DNA from: Mucilaginibacter lappiensis
GTDB taxonomy: Bacteria > Bacteroidota > Bacteroidia > Sphingobacteriales > Sphingobacteriaceae
Reading direction: 5' to 3'
DNA length: 64,000 nucleotides
Assembly (NCBI RefSeq): GCF_900155965.1
Contig: NZ_FTMG01000002.1
Coordinates: 434,001 to 498,000 of the forward strand
Shown here: positions 25,175 to 33,363 of the stretch, piece after piece
How the letters are laid out: each line of letters opens with the position of its first letter
Position numbering within the stretch: position 1 is the stretch's first letter
Position numbers and translations under genes: made by a program
Notes under the pieces: model-generated
Seen by the model: the letters and a program-made list of their open reading frames with translations, nothing else
What the model was told of the DNA's origin: nothing
Database searches by the model: none

Positions 25175-25232
25175 TTTAGGTTTAACATTTATATTTTTCG
25201 AATAGCAGGTTTCGTAAATATAAATAAAATAA

Positions 25233-25301
25233 AGCGATGGATGATAGTCGGACCGGTGTAATTCAAATTGTTTGGCGGTGCCGACTCATCCAGTCATCGC
25301 T
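25233..25301. repeat. Imperfect inverted repeat upstream of the MgtC-like gene
   Basis: AGCGATGGATGATAGTCGG at the left is answered by CCGACTCATCCAGTCATCGCT at the right, forming about 20 pairs with two bulges around a 25-base loop. It lies 59 bases upstream of the mgtC-like start. It may be a structured leader or a palindromic repeat unit. Confidence 0.5.
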
Positions 25302-25328
25302 GTGTTCGACATACATCTCTTTTATTTT

Positions 25329-25407
25329 TGTCATCCTGAGCGGTAGCGAAGGATCTTCTTCAGTATGCCTGGTTCACAATAGATGCTTCACTCCGTTCAG
25401 CATGACA
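25329..25407. repeat. Dispersed palindromic repeat (REP-like)
   Basis: TGTCATCCTGAGCGGTAGCG at the left end and its imperfect complement ending CGTTCAGCATGACA at the right enclose about 30 bases. Elements with TGTCATCCTGAGC termini are common between genes in Sphingobacteriaceae genomes, from general knowledge; their origin is not settled. Confidence 0.7.
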
Positions 25408-25467
25408 AGTCTGTTTTCCCAATCTCGCGGTAGCGTAAATGAGCTAGACATAAAAAAAACACTGCTT

Positions 25468-25477
25468 TAAACGTTTA
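25468..25477. promoter_or_regulatory. TAAACGTTTA palindrome upstream of the Pls-like gene
   Basis: A perfect 10-bp palindrome with the AAACGTTT core shared with the sites at 22995 and 31473, about 107 bases upstream of the promoter box. Could bind the same LacI-type regulator; chance is possible for this length. Confidence 0.3.
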
Positions 25478-25583
25478 CACCTAAACAAAGTCATACGTAC
25501 GTCTGTTAACGACGGGATGAAAAATGAATAATATATTGCTGTTAAATCATGCGTTATTAAATTATTCAACCCGACATTTTTAA

Positions 25584-25591
25584 TACATTTG
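25584..25591 (+). promoter_or_regulatory. Likely -7 promoter box of the Pls-like gene
   Basis: TACATTTG matches the Bacteroidota -7 consensus TAnnTTTG exactly. Transcription would begin near 25598, inside the TTG-started extension, which supports the downstream ATG at 25647 as true start. No clear TTTG box lies at the right distance upstream. Confidence 0.45.
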
Positions 25592-25646
25592 GTTGGCAAC
25601 TGTTTGCATTACCAATTTGCAGACAAAAACTATTTTAGGCCTAACC

Positions 25647-28600
25647 ATGATGATGATAGCCAAGAGCTTACTAAAAGGTACTGAACGACCTGACTTTATT
25701 AAACACGAAACCATTGCCGACATTTTCAGAGCGTCGGCATCACAATATGCCCAGAATACCGCCCTCATTTTTGGCGACAGGCAGCTGAATTACGCCCAGC
25801 TTGATTCCTGGAGCAATTATATCGCTGGCTTTATTGCTTCAAAAGGTATAGGCAGGGGGCATTCCATAGGTGTATGGCAATCGCGTGGGCTCGAGCTGCA
25901 AGCTGTTATTTTGGGTATTGTAAAATCGGGTGCCGCCTATGTTCCACTGGATAGGGAAATGCCCGAAGAGCGGTTACAGATTGTATTACAGGAAATTGGG
26001 GCTGCCGCTTGTTTCAGTGATGCCCAGCCTGCACTGGATTGCCCGGTGTTTGCAGTTCCGGAATTTAAGGAGGTGTATGAGGACTATGTTTTACCTGTTG
26101 GCCCGGATGCGGACGATCGGGCTTATGTGCTATATACATCAGGCAGTACAGGTAAGCCTAAAGGCATTCCCATCCTCCATAAACATATCTGCCACCTCAT
26201 CCGCTCTGAGCAAAGCGTGTTGGAGATCGCCCCACAGGATAAAGTATACCAGGGTTTTTCGGTATCCTTTGACATGTGGTGCGAAGAAACCTGGATAAGT
26301 TTGTTTGCCGGTGCATCTTTATGGATAGCCGATGCCACCACCGCCAAATCTATCGATGAATTGAGTGAGCTATTAAGGCAACAACACATTACCATACTAC
26401 ATGCCGTACCCAGCTTGCTGGCTGTTATGGATGATGATATACCCTCCCTGCGCCTTATCAACGCGGGCGGCGAGGCCTGTACTCCAGCCGTTTTAAACCG
26501 CTGGAGTAAACCCGGTAAAAACATATTTTACAATAGTTATGGGCCTACCGAAACAACAGTAACCACTACCATGGCGCCCTTAAGGCCCGGCGATGCCATT
26601 ACCATTGGCGGACCGCTGCCAAACTACGATCTGGCTGTAATTGACGATAAATTTAACCTGCTGCCTACCGGGCAACAGGGCGAGCTTATTATTTCGGGCC
26701 CCGGCGTGAGCGAGGGTTATGTGAACCGGCCCGAACTTACCCGCGAAAAATTCCTGGATAAACCGGCAACGCTCATGGAACTGGCCGGCGACCGTATTTA
26801 CCTGAGCGGTGATGCCGTAGTGATGCAACCCGATGGCCGGATAGATTTTCATGGCCGCCTGGACGACCAGGTAAAGCTTCGCGGTTACCGCATAGAGCTG
26901 GGCGAAATTGAATCAAGGCTTAACCAGCTCGAAGAAGTAGCCACAGCAGCGGTTGCCTTGAAAAAAGATTCAACAGGTCAGGACCAGCTGGTGGGTTATG
27001 TGACGCTGAAACCAGGTCAAACATTTGATCAGCAGCATAGCCGGACACGGCTTTCTGAAGTTTTGCCGCCTTACATGGTACCCCTGGTGGTTATACAGAT
27101 GGACAAACTCCCCAGGCTGTCAAGCGGCAAGATCGACCGCAAATCACTTCCGGTGCCCGAGGCTTTACAAAACGTACCGCAGCAACAGGAAATTCATATC
27201 AGCCCAGATGATCCACTGGCTGTAAAAGTAATGGCCGGGCTCAATCATTTATTCCCCGGGAGGGATATAACTCCTGAATCGGACTTTTTTACAGATTTGG
27301 GCGGGCATTCCTTACTGGCAGCCACATTTTCGTCGTGGTTACGCAAAGAGGCCGGTATTCAACACGCCTCGCTAAAAGATATTTATACCAATCGCCCGGT
27401 AAAAAACCTCATCACTACCTGGGAGCTTGCCGAAAAGAAGGCCCGGGAAAAGAAAACGGTAAAGAAGGAGATTTTTCATAAAATTCCGCCTTTGCGCTAT
27501 TTTCTGTGTGGTTTGGCGCAGGCCATTTCCCTCATATTTATATACGGGCTGTTCGCTATCCAGATATTTGTACCCTACCTTGGCTACTATTATGTGGTGA
27601 TAAAAACTGAAACCGGACAGGGAAATACGGGAATTGGTCTTGCAGTGGCCTTGTTGCTCTATTGCCTGGTGCCGCCCTTTTTATCCTTAATGGGCATTGC
27701 GGCCAAATGGCTGCTATTGGGCAGGGTTAAAGAAGGTGAACATCCCTTGTGGGGCTCTTATTATTTCCGTTACTGGCTGGTAAACAGGTTAACGCAGTTG
27801 GCTCCGGCCCAGTTCATGAACGGTACCCCGCTTTATCCCCTATATCTGCGTATGCTGGGTACCCGGGTAGCTAAAGACGCGCAAATAAGCGCGGTTACCA
27901 TTGGCGCCAACGATCTGCTGGAAATTGGCAGCGATGTTAGTCTGAGCACAGGGGTGGTGCTTGATAATGTAACAGTTGAAAACGGTTTGATCAAATTCAG
28001 CAAGATTAGTATTGGTGCGCATGCTTATATAGGTAGTGGCGCGGTACTATCAGGCAACACCGTTGTGGAAGAGTGGGGTGAGTTGCAGGACCTGAGTCAT
28101 TTGCAAAGCGGCCAAACTATTAAGGCTTACGAGGTATGGAAAGGCAGTCCGGCAGAGTTGGTTCAAAAAATGCAGCCCGAAGAGCTTCCGCAGCCGCTTA
28201 AATCACCTTTTCTCAAAATCAAAACATACGGCTTTCTGTATACCCTACTGCTCATCGCCTTCCCGGCGGTTGTATTAGTGCCTTTGCTTCCTATCATCAA
28301 AATACTGAACTACATGGATTTGCAAACGCCGGATTATGACTTCAGCTATTTTATCCATGTACCGGCGCTTACCCTTTTATATATTTTACTGTACGCGTTT
28401 GAAACGGTATTACTGTCCCGCCTGCTTTTGTGGGGCATCAAACCCGGCACTTATCCCGTTTTTAGCCGTACCTATGTGCGCAAATGGCTCTCTGATCAAT
28501 TGATATCTGTAGCCTTAATTGTGCTTCACCCGATATATGCCACCGTTTTTGTTTCGTTTTTCTTTAGAATGTTGGGCTCAAAAATTGGAAAGAATACCGA

Positions 28601-29630
28601 GATATCTACTGCCAGTAACGTAACCCATACTATGCTGGAGATAGGCAATGGATCATTTATCGCGGATGCCGTTACCCTGGGCGAAGAAGATATTCGCGCG
28701 CAGCGATTGATCTTGAAAAAGACAACCATTGGTAACAGCAGCTTTGTGGGTAACAGCGCATTGATTCCCCAGGGATATGAACTGGGTGACAACATGCTGA
28801 TTGGCGTACTGTCCGTACCGCCAACAATCGAGCAGCAGCAGAATAGCCCGCTTGGCGACTGGTTTGGTTCGCCGGCCATTGGATTGCCCCGTCGTCAGGA
28901 TAGCGGTACTTATCCGGCATCGCTTACCACTACCCCATCCTGGTCGCGGAAACTGGCCCGTGGCGTGATCGAAACCATTCGCATCCTGCTACCTGAAACC
29001 GTGATCATTTGCTGTAGCGTGCTGTTTATCGCTTATTGCCATGACCTGATCAAGGAGCGGACGGTTACACAGATCCTGCAACAACTGCCCAAAATTCCAT
29101 TCTATTACCTTTTTTATATGGGATTGCCGGCTTTTATAATCCCCCTGGCTTTAAAATGGACTGCGATAGGCATGTTTAAAAAAGAGCAGAACCCCATGTG
29201 GACGCACCGCGTTTGGAGAAGCGAAGCCATCACCACAACATACGAGGCGCTGGCTGTACCCTTTATGCTGGAGTTTTTAAAAGGAACACCATTTTTACCC
29301 TGGGCCCTGCGCCTGTTTGGCGTGAAGATAGGTAAACGGGTATGGCTCAACACTACCGATATTACCGAGTATGATATGGTTTCTATTGGCGATGATACCG
29401 CTTTGAATGAAGATTGCGGTCCGCAGACCCACTTATTTGAAGACCGGGTGATGAAAGTAGGAACCGTAAAAATCGGCGCCCGTTGCAGCATCGGCGCCCG
29501 CAGTATTATTTTGTACGACAGTGAAATAGGCGACGACGTAAAGCTGGAGCCTTTATCATTAGTGATGAAAGGCGAAACCCTGGCTTCCGAAACCGAATGG
29601 ACTGGCAGCCCGATCAGGGCGTTGGGGTAA
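25647..29630 (+). CDS. Pls/PosA-type single-module NRPS with membrane and beta-helix acyltransferase units
   Basis: Probable membrane enzyme that activates one amino acid and joins it into a homopolymer, as epsilon-poly-L-lysine synthetase Pls does. The 1327 residues hold an adenylation domain (Y-T-S-G-S-T-G near 161, N-S-Y-G-P-T-E-T-T, E-L-G-E-I-E, S-G-K-I-D-R-K near 493), a carrier domain with Ser555 in L-G-G-H-S-L, then three repeats of a transmembrane pair plus a left-handed beta-helix (hexapeptide) unit. There is no condensation or thioesterase domain, matching Pls, which is of similar length (about 1,320). By eye against GrsA the specificity residues read D-M-E-H-I-A-S-V-T-K; the Glu hints at a basic substrate. 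Starts at a cluster of three ATG; no operon partner. Confidence 0.88.
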   Translation: MMMIAKSLLKGTERPDFIKHETIADIFRASASQYAQNTALIFGDRQLNYAQLDSWSNYIAGFIASKGIGRGHSIGVWQSRGLELQAVILGIVKSGAAYVPLDREMPEERLQIVLQEIGAAACFSDAQPALDCPVFAVPEFKEVYEDYVLPVGPDADDRAYVLYTSGSTGKPKGIPILHKHICHLIRSEQSVLEIAPQDKVYQGFSVSFDMWCEETWISLFAGASLWIADATTAKSIDELSELLRQQHITILHAVPSLLAVMDDDIPSLRLINAGGEACTPAVLNRWSKPGKNIFYNSYGPTETTVTTTMAPLRPGDAITIGGPLPNYDLAVIDDKFNLLPTGQQGELIISGPGVSEGYVNRPELTREKFLDKPATLMELAGDRIYLSGDAVVMQPDGRIDFHGRLDDQVKLRGYRIELGEIESRLNQLEEVATAAVALKKDSTGQDQLVGYVTLKPGQTFDQQHSRTRLSEVLPPYMVPLVVIQMDKLPRLSSGKIDRKSLPVPEALQNVPQQQEIHISPDDPLAVKVMAGLNHLFPGRDITPESDFFTDLGGHSLLAATFSSWLRKEAGIQHASLKDIYTNRPVKNLITTWELAEKKAREKKTVKKEIFHKIPPLRYFLCGLAQAISLIFIYGLFAIQIFVPYLGYYYVVIKTETGQGNTGIGLAVALLLYCLVPPFLSLMGIAAKWLLLGRVKEGEHPLWGSYYFRYWLVNRLTQLAPAQFMNGTPLYPLYLRMLGTRVAKDAQISAVTIGANDLLEIGSDVSLSTGVVLDNVTVENGLIKFSKISIGAHAYIGSGAVLSGNTVVEEWGELQDLSHLQSGQTIKAYEVWKGSPAELVQKMQPEELPQPLKSPFLKIKTYGFLYTLLLIAFPAVVLVPLLPIIKILNYMDLQTPDYDFSYFIHVPALTLLYILLYAFETVLLSRLLLWGIKPGTYPVFSRTYVRKWLSDQLISVALIVLHPIYATVFVSFFFRMLGSKIGKNTEISTASNVTHTMLEIGNGSFIADAVTLGEEDIRAQRLILKKTTIGNSSFVGNSALIPQGYELGDNMLIGVLSVPPTIEQQQNSPLGDWFGSPAIGLPRRQDSGTYPASLTTTPSWSRKLARGVIETIRILLPETVIICCSVLFIAYCHDLIKERTVTQILQQLPKIPFYYLFYMGLPAFIIPLALKWTAIGMFKKEQNPMWTHRVWRSEAITTTYEALAVPFMLEFLKGTPFLPWALRLFGVKIGKRVWLNTTDITEYDMVSIGDDTALNEDCGPQTHLFEDRVMKVGTVKIGARCSIGARSIILYDSEIGDDVKLEPLSLVMKGETLASETEWTGSPIRALG

Positions 29631-29698
29631 GTTGGAGTCTTAAGTCCGGAGTTTTGAGTCTTAAGTTATGAGTTGGACTTTCTGATAGGATTTTTCTG

Positions 29699-29783
29699 TG
29701 TAGAGACGCATATTTGCGTCTACCGCATGCTCTGTTTACCGTGGGGCTCTGTATTGTTTTAGACGCAAATATGCGTCTCTACA
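29699..29783. repeat. 85-base palindromic repeat with 23-bp perfect arms
   Basis: Bases 29699-29721 are perfectly complementary to 29761-29783 (core AGACGCATATTTGCGTCT); the arms themselves contain an inner palindrome. Units of this kind are found in many copies in Sphingobacteriaceae genomes, by general knowledge. It lies 69 bases after the Pls-like gene and might act as a terminator-like hairpin. Confidence 0.8.
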
Positions 29784-29850
29784 ATAGCGACATCACAGAG
29801 ATTATCAGTAAGGATACAGGCAGTTAAAAATTAACGATACAAACCGGCAT

Positions 29851-30099
29851 ATGGCCTCAGAATTTAATAGCAGCACAATAATAGCCGAAGGGGAACACTA
29901 TATGATTGACGGCCTGAATATATGGTCGTATCAATGGACAGACACCAAAGAGCAAATAGCGGTTTTGGTCCAGGGTCAAAACCTTGATATTCCGGTTTAT
30001 GAAATTAAGAAAGATGATATAGCCGTTAGATTTGCCGCTGTTGAGCAATCAAATAACGTTTGGAGTATCTACCATAAATACGGACATGGGGAGAGTTAA
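29851..30099 (+). CDS. Small hypothetical protein (82 aa)
   Basis: An ATG-started ORF of 82 residues with no signal peptide, no Cys and a composition of a soluble small beta protein (Y-M-I-D-G-L-N-I-W-S-Y-Q-W, I-P-V-Y-E-I-K-K-D-D-I-A-V-R-F). No family is recognised. It is bracketed by palindromic repeats on both sides (29699-29783 and 30114-30173). Coding is supported by composition only; the minus-strand ORF over it looks less protein-like. Confidence 0.5.
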   Translation: MASEFNSSTIIAEGEHYMIDGLNIWSYQWTDTKEQIAVLVQGQNLDIPVYEIKKDDIAVRFAAVEQSNNVWSIYHKYGHGES

Positions 30100-30113
30100 A
30101 ACCCTATGCACCG

Positions 30114-30173
30114 TTGTCTGTGTCCTCACAGACAACTTGCACACGGAAAAATTGCCTGTGAGGACACAGGCAA
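30114..30173. repeat. Pair of 9-bp tetraloop hairpins in inverted arrangement
   Basis: TTGTCTGTG-TCCT-CACAGACAA (30114-30135) and TTGCCTGTG-AGGA-CACAGGCAA (30152-30173) are each perfect hairpins, and the two are also inverted copies of each other. A close relative with 13-bp stem lies at 54364-54393. It separates the small ORF from the convergent gene ending at 30211. Confidence 0.8.
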
Positions 30174-30210
30174 TGGGAGGGCTTTAGACATCGAACTTCA
30201 GACTCAAGAC

Positions 30211-30783
30211 TCAGAATTTCCGCACCAGCGGTACCTGCAAATTGGTGGGCCTGTTTTCGGGTTTATCAAAAGGCCGTCCATCTACATTTTTGCTGCCATT
30301 AAAAAGGAGATCTTCGTATATGTAGATCAGGTCATAATCTACATAGATCTGCCCTTCGGTAAGACCGAAAGCCGGGAATGCTTTTCCTTTGATATCCTGG
30401 GTCTTATTCAGTTCCCATGGGTTTAAAGCACTGTTGGGTATTTTGTTGATGGCGTCGGCAAAAGCCTGATTTAAGGGTGTTACCTCATACGCGATGTCGG
30501 CCACGTAATCCAGATTGTATGCACCTGCTGTCAATGGATGCTCGCCTTGCCAAACCAGGTGACCTTTAATGGTGATATCCACCAGCGGAATTTTTGCTGA
30601 CGGATCGGCATAATTGATAACGGTACATTCAAATACATCACCTACCGAATAGGTAAAGCTCCTGGTAAGGTAAAAAGGCAAAATGTCCCCTGCGGCGTTT
30701 TTGCTGATGCTGGGCCTAAGCTCCGGGCTAATGCTTACCCATTTGCCGCCTTGTATAAACTGTTTAATTTGTTCTGCTGTCAT
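30211..30783 (-). CDS. Hypothetical protein beside an HxlR regulator
   Basis: A 190-residue soluble protein without signal peptide or recognised domain. It starts M-T-A-E-Q-I-K-Q-F-I-Q-G-G-K-W-V-S-I and contains a beta-rich centre and D-Y-D-L-I-Y-I-Y-E-D-L-L-F-N-G near residue 160. It is divergent from the HxlR regulator with 88 bases between start codons, so the regulator most likely controls it. Confidence 0.72.
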   Translation of the reverse strand: MTAEQIKQFIQGGKWVSISPELRPSISKNAAGDILPFYLTRSFTYSVGDVFECTVINYADPSAKIPLVDITIKGHLVWQGEHPLTAGAYNLDYVADIAYEVTPLNQAFADAINKIPNSALNPWELNKTQDIKGKAFPAFGLTEGQIYVDYDLIYIYEDLLFNGSKNVDGRPFDKPENRPTNLQVPLVRKF

Positions 30784-30871
30784 GATTTTGTGCTATGCTA
30801 CAAAGTTGGTAGCTTTACTGTCAAATTGCAAGTAGTCCACAAAATCATACCTGGTACATTTTTTCAGACCA

Positions 30872-31222
30872 ATGGATAATATCAGAAAAAACAAAGATTT
30901 TAACCCCTATAACTGCCCGGTTACCCATTGTATGAACAAGATTGGCGGTAAATGGAAGATACTGATCATTTATGCGGTAAGCAAAAATTGCGATCGCTTT
31001 AGCAAATTAAAAAAAGCCATCCCGGTGATCAGCAAACAAATGCTCGTAAACCAGCTACGTGAACTGGAGGAGGATGGTATCCTGGAGCGGACCGTTTATG
31101 CAGAGGTACCACCCCGGGTGGAGTATAAACTCACCCGCCAAGGCCTGTCGCTGATGCCGGTGATTGGGGTTCTACAGGATTGGGGGATAAAGGATCTGCA
31201 GGGGGCATTGGCAGGAAGTTGA
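30872..31222 (+). CDS. HxlR-family winged-helix regulator
   Basis: A 116-residue DNA-binding protein. It shows the family marks C-P-V-T-H-C-M-N-K-I-G-G-K-W-K-I-L-I-I, F-S-K-L-K-K-A-I-P-V-I-S-K-Q-M-L-V-N-Q-L and the wing R-V-E-Y-K-L-T. The Cys before G-G-K-W is the residue many HxlR proteins use to sense reactive aldehydes or quinones; here two Cys are present. It is transcribed away from the hypothetical gene at 30783, its likely target. Confidence 0.9.
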   Translation: MDNIRKNKDFNPYNCPVTHCMNKIGGKWKILIIYAVSKNCDRFSKLKKAIPVISKQMLVNQLRELEEDGILERTVYAEVPPRVEYKLTRQGLSLMPVIGVLQDWGIKDLQGALAGS

Positions 31223-31582
31223 TAAAAGGCAGAACATCACCTAAAATGGGCTGTTTTTATGCGGCTATTTGACATCTAATTATTTAATACTTTTTAAATT
31301 TTTCAAAACCCACCACAAACTTGTAGAAAAGTGTTAAAATGGCATTAAAGCTTAGTTAAAGCGCCCAAAAGCAAACCTTTTTACCCTGTTTTCGACTAAA
31401 AAATTGTTAAAATTTGAGGTTTAAAAAGTTTCTGCTCCCAGATCTGCTGGATGCCTGGATTCAAAACCCATGCAAACGTTTGTGTTATTTTAAGCTTTAA
31501 GGTACTTGGGTTTTATCAGTATCTTGTTTGCTCGAAATCATCGCCTCAACTTCATTTATACACTTTATTGAATTACGTCGGT
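31223..31582. other. Intergenic region upstream of the first sulfatase
   Basis: A 360-base A/T-rich gap. An ORF extension of the sulfatase frame from 31451 exists but its translation is not signal-peptide-like and the real start is 31583. The only site I can point to is CAAACGTTTG at 31473-31482. Nothing else is evident. Confidence 0.6.
31473..31482. promoter_or_regulatory. LacI-type palindrome upstream of the sulfatase gene
   Basis: The perfect palindrome CAAACGTTTG, with the same flanking G and T as the copy upstream of the PUL sigma gene (22994-23005), about 110 bases before the sulfatase start. This suggests one sugar-responsive regulator acting on both loci. Confidence 0.5.
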
Positions 31583-33130
31583 ATGAAGAACAATACTCTA
31601 CTGAAAACTATAAACATCCTTTTGTTATTTGTTGGTCTTACCTCTGTAAGCTATGCCCAGCAAAGGCCCAACGTCATATATATTTATGCTGACGATTTGG
31701 GTTACGGCGATCTGAGCTGCTATGGCGCTACCAAATTACACACGCCCAATTTGGATAAACTGGCCAAAAGCGGCATCCGCTTTACCAACGCGCACGCTAC
31801 TTCGGCCACCTGTACCCCATCGAGGTTCGCGCTCATGACCGGGAAATACCCTTGGCGTAAAACCGGCACAGGCATATTGCCAGGCAATGCCGCACTCATT
31901 ATTCCAACCGATAAAACTACGCTGCCTCAGGTATTTAAGCGGGCAGGCTATGCTACAGCCATTGTAGGTAAATGGCACCTGGGCTTGGGCGACAGTGTCA
32001 ATAAAAACTGGAACGGTGAAATAAAACCCGGCCCTAACGAAGTTGGCTTTGATTATTCGTTCATTTTTCCGGCTACGGCCGATAGGGTGCCTACCGTTTT
32101 CCTGGAAAATCACCGGGTTGTAGCCAGCGATGCTAATGACCCTATAGCGGTTGATTACAGCAAGAAAATAGGTAATGACCCTACCGGTAAAGAGCATCCG
32201 GAGCTGCTGAAGCTAAAATCATCGCAGGGGCATGATAATACTATTGTGAACGGTATTGGTCGCATTGGTTACATGAGCGGCGGTTACCAGGCCCGCTGGG
32301 TTGATGAGGAGGTGTCATCTACCTTTTTATTCAAGGTGGAGCAGTTTATAACCGATCATCGCCAGAAACCTTTCTTTTTATATTATGCTTTAACCGAGCC
32401 CCATGTACCGCGCATGCCGGCTACCCGCTTTAAAGGCACAAGCGGTCTGGGTTATCGCGGAGATGATATCCTGCAGCTGGACTGGACCATTGGGCAATTG
32501 ATGAAAACATTGGAGCTGAATGGGATGACCAAAAATACCCTTATCATATTTACAAGCGACAATGGTCCTGTGCTTGATGATGGTTACCAGGATGGCGCCG
32601 TTACCCTATTGAGCGGGCATACCCCATGGGGGCCCATGCGTGGCGGCAAATACAGCGCGCTGGAGGCTGGTACCCGTTTGCCTTTTATTGTAAGTTGGCC
32701 CGCACAGGTAAAACCGGGTGTTTCTGACGCATTATTTAGCCAGATGGATATTTTAGCATCGATGGCTCATTTGCTGAATCAAAAGGTCCCTAATGGCGAT
32801 GCTGAAGATAGTCAGGATCACCTGGATGTACTTTTGGGCAAAAGTAAACAGGGACGGTCAACCCTGATAGAACAAGGCAGCACGGATCCTACAGCCATCA
32901 TCAAAGGCGATTGGAAATATATTAAACCGCATCCAGGTGTGGCCTATATGAAAGATGTGGGTATAGAATCGGGCAATTCACCATCACCACAGCTGTATAA
33001 CCTGAAGGATGATATCGGCGAAAAAAATAACCTGGCCAATACTTATCCGGATAAGGTAAAAGAACTCGATCAGCTACTGCAGCATGAAATCAAATTGGGC
33101 ATCCCCGGTGTTGTGACACCTAAGAATTGA
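31583..33130 (+). CDS. Secreted sulfatase (Cys type), arylsulfatase family
   Basis: Removes sulfate esters, probably from glycans, in the periplasm. The 515-residue protein begins at the ATG at 31583, which gives a proper signal peptide (to S-Y-A-Q26); the longer frame does not. The active-site motif C-T-P-S-R (Cys77) would be turned into formylglycine by a maturation enzyme not in this window. Calcium ligands D37 and D38 are in Y-A-D-D-L-G. Q-D-H-L-D-V-L and the C-terminal L-Y-N-L-K-D-D segment are also typical. Which sulfated sugar it acts on cannot be read from sequence alone. Confidence 0.92.
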   Translation: MKNNTLLKTINILLLFVGLTSVSYAQQRPNVIYIYADDLGYGDLSCYGATKLHTPNLDKLAKSGIRFTNAHATSATCTPSRFALMTGKYPWRKTGTGILPGNAALIIPTDKTTLPQVFKRAGYATAIVGKWHLGLGDSVNKNWNGEIKPGPNEVGFDYSFIFPATADRVPTVFLENHRVVASDANDPIAVDYSKKIGNDPTGKEHPELLKLKSSQGHDNTIVNGIGRIGYMSGGYQARWVDEEVSSTFLFKVEQFITDHRQKPFFLYYALTEPHVPRMPATRFKGTSGLGYRGDDILQLDWTIGQLMKTLELNGMTKNTLIIFTSDNGPVLDDGYQDGAVTLLSGHTPWGPMRGGKYSALEAGTRLPFIVSWPAQVKPGVSDALFSQMDILASMAHLLNQKVPNGDAEDSQDHLDVLLGKSKQGRSTLIEQGSTDPTAIIKGDWKYIKPHPGVAYMKDVGIESGNSPSPQLYNLKDDIGEKNNLANTYPDKVKELDQLLQHEIKLGIPGVVTPKN

Positions 33131-33152
33131 AACTTAACTGATAATATTATAC

Positions 33153-33262
33153 AAAAAGTGGGTTTACATGTTTTTAAGTAAAAATATAAGTAAATAATTG
33201 ATTGTCAGTTATTTGAATCGGTATTAACCATGAATTGTGTAAACCATGTAAACCCACTTTTT
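33153..33262. repeat. 110-base element with 18-bp perfect inverted ends
   Basis: AAAAAGTGGGTTTACATG (33153-33170) is perfectly complementary to 33245-33262. The inside is A/T-rich without ORF. It fills the gap between the two sulfatase genes. It may be a miniature mobile element or a terminator-like long hairpin; no target-site duplication is obvious. Confidence 0.7.
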
Positions 33263-33363
33263 TGTTAATTGACTCCATCCAATCCAAGACAATACATCAA
33301 TTCGTGATTAGGTATCCGGATAGATCATAAGCAAAAACACAGAGAAAAAGTAAGCAGGAGATT

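Larger units (their letters stand above)
25175..25646. other. Divergent intergenic region between mgtC-like and Pls-like genes
   Basis: This 472-base gap carries, left to right, an imperfect inverted repeat (25233-25301), a dispersed palindromic repeat (25329-25407), a TAAACGTTTA palindrome (25468-25477) and a TACATTTG promoter box (25584-25591). No coding region is supported; a TTG-started extension of the Pls-like ORF from 25593 is rejected because it overlaps the likely transcription start. Confidence 0.65.

Noticed and set aside
25593..25646. TTG-started N-terminal extension of the Pls-like protein
   Set aside because: It starts upstream of the transcription start expected from TACATTTG at 25584, the residues are not family-like, and three ATG codons follow at 25647-25655.
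29699..30173. CRISPR array
   Set aside because: The repeats here are palindromic units of different types, not direct repeats with regular spacers.
30106..30426. Plus-strand ORF of 106 residues
   Set aside because: It runs through the hairpin pair and lies antisense to the better-supported gene at 30211-30783.
31451..31582. 44-residue extension of the first sulfatase
   Set aside because: It would bury the signal peptide that begins at 31583; the extension has no export features.
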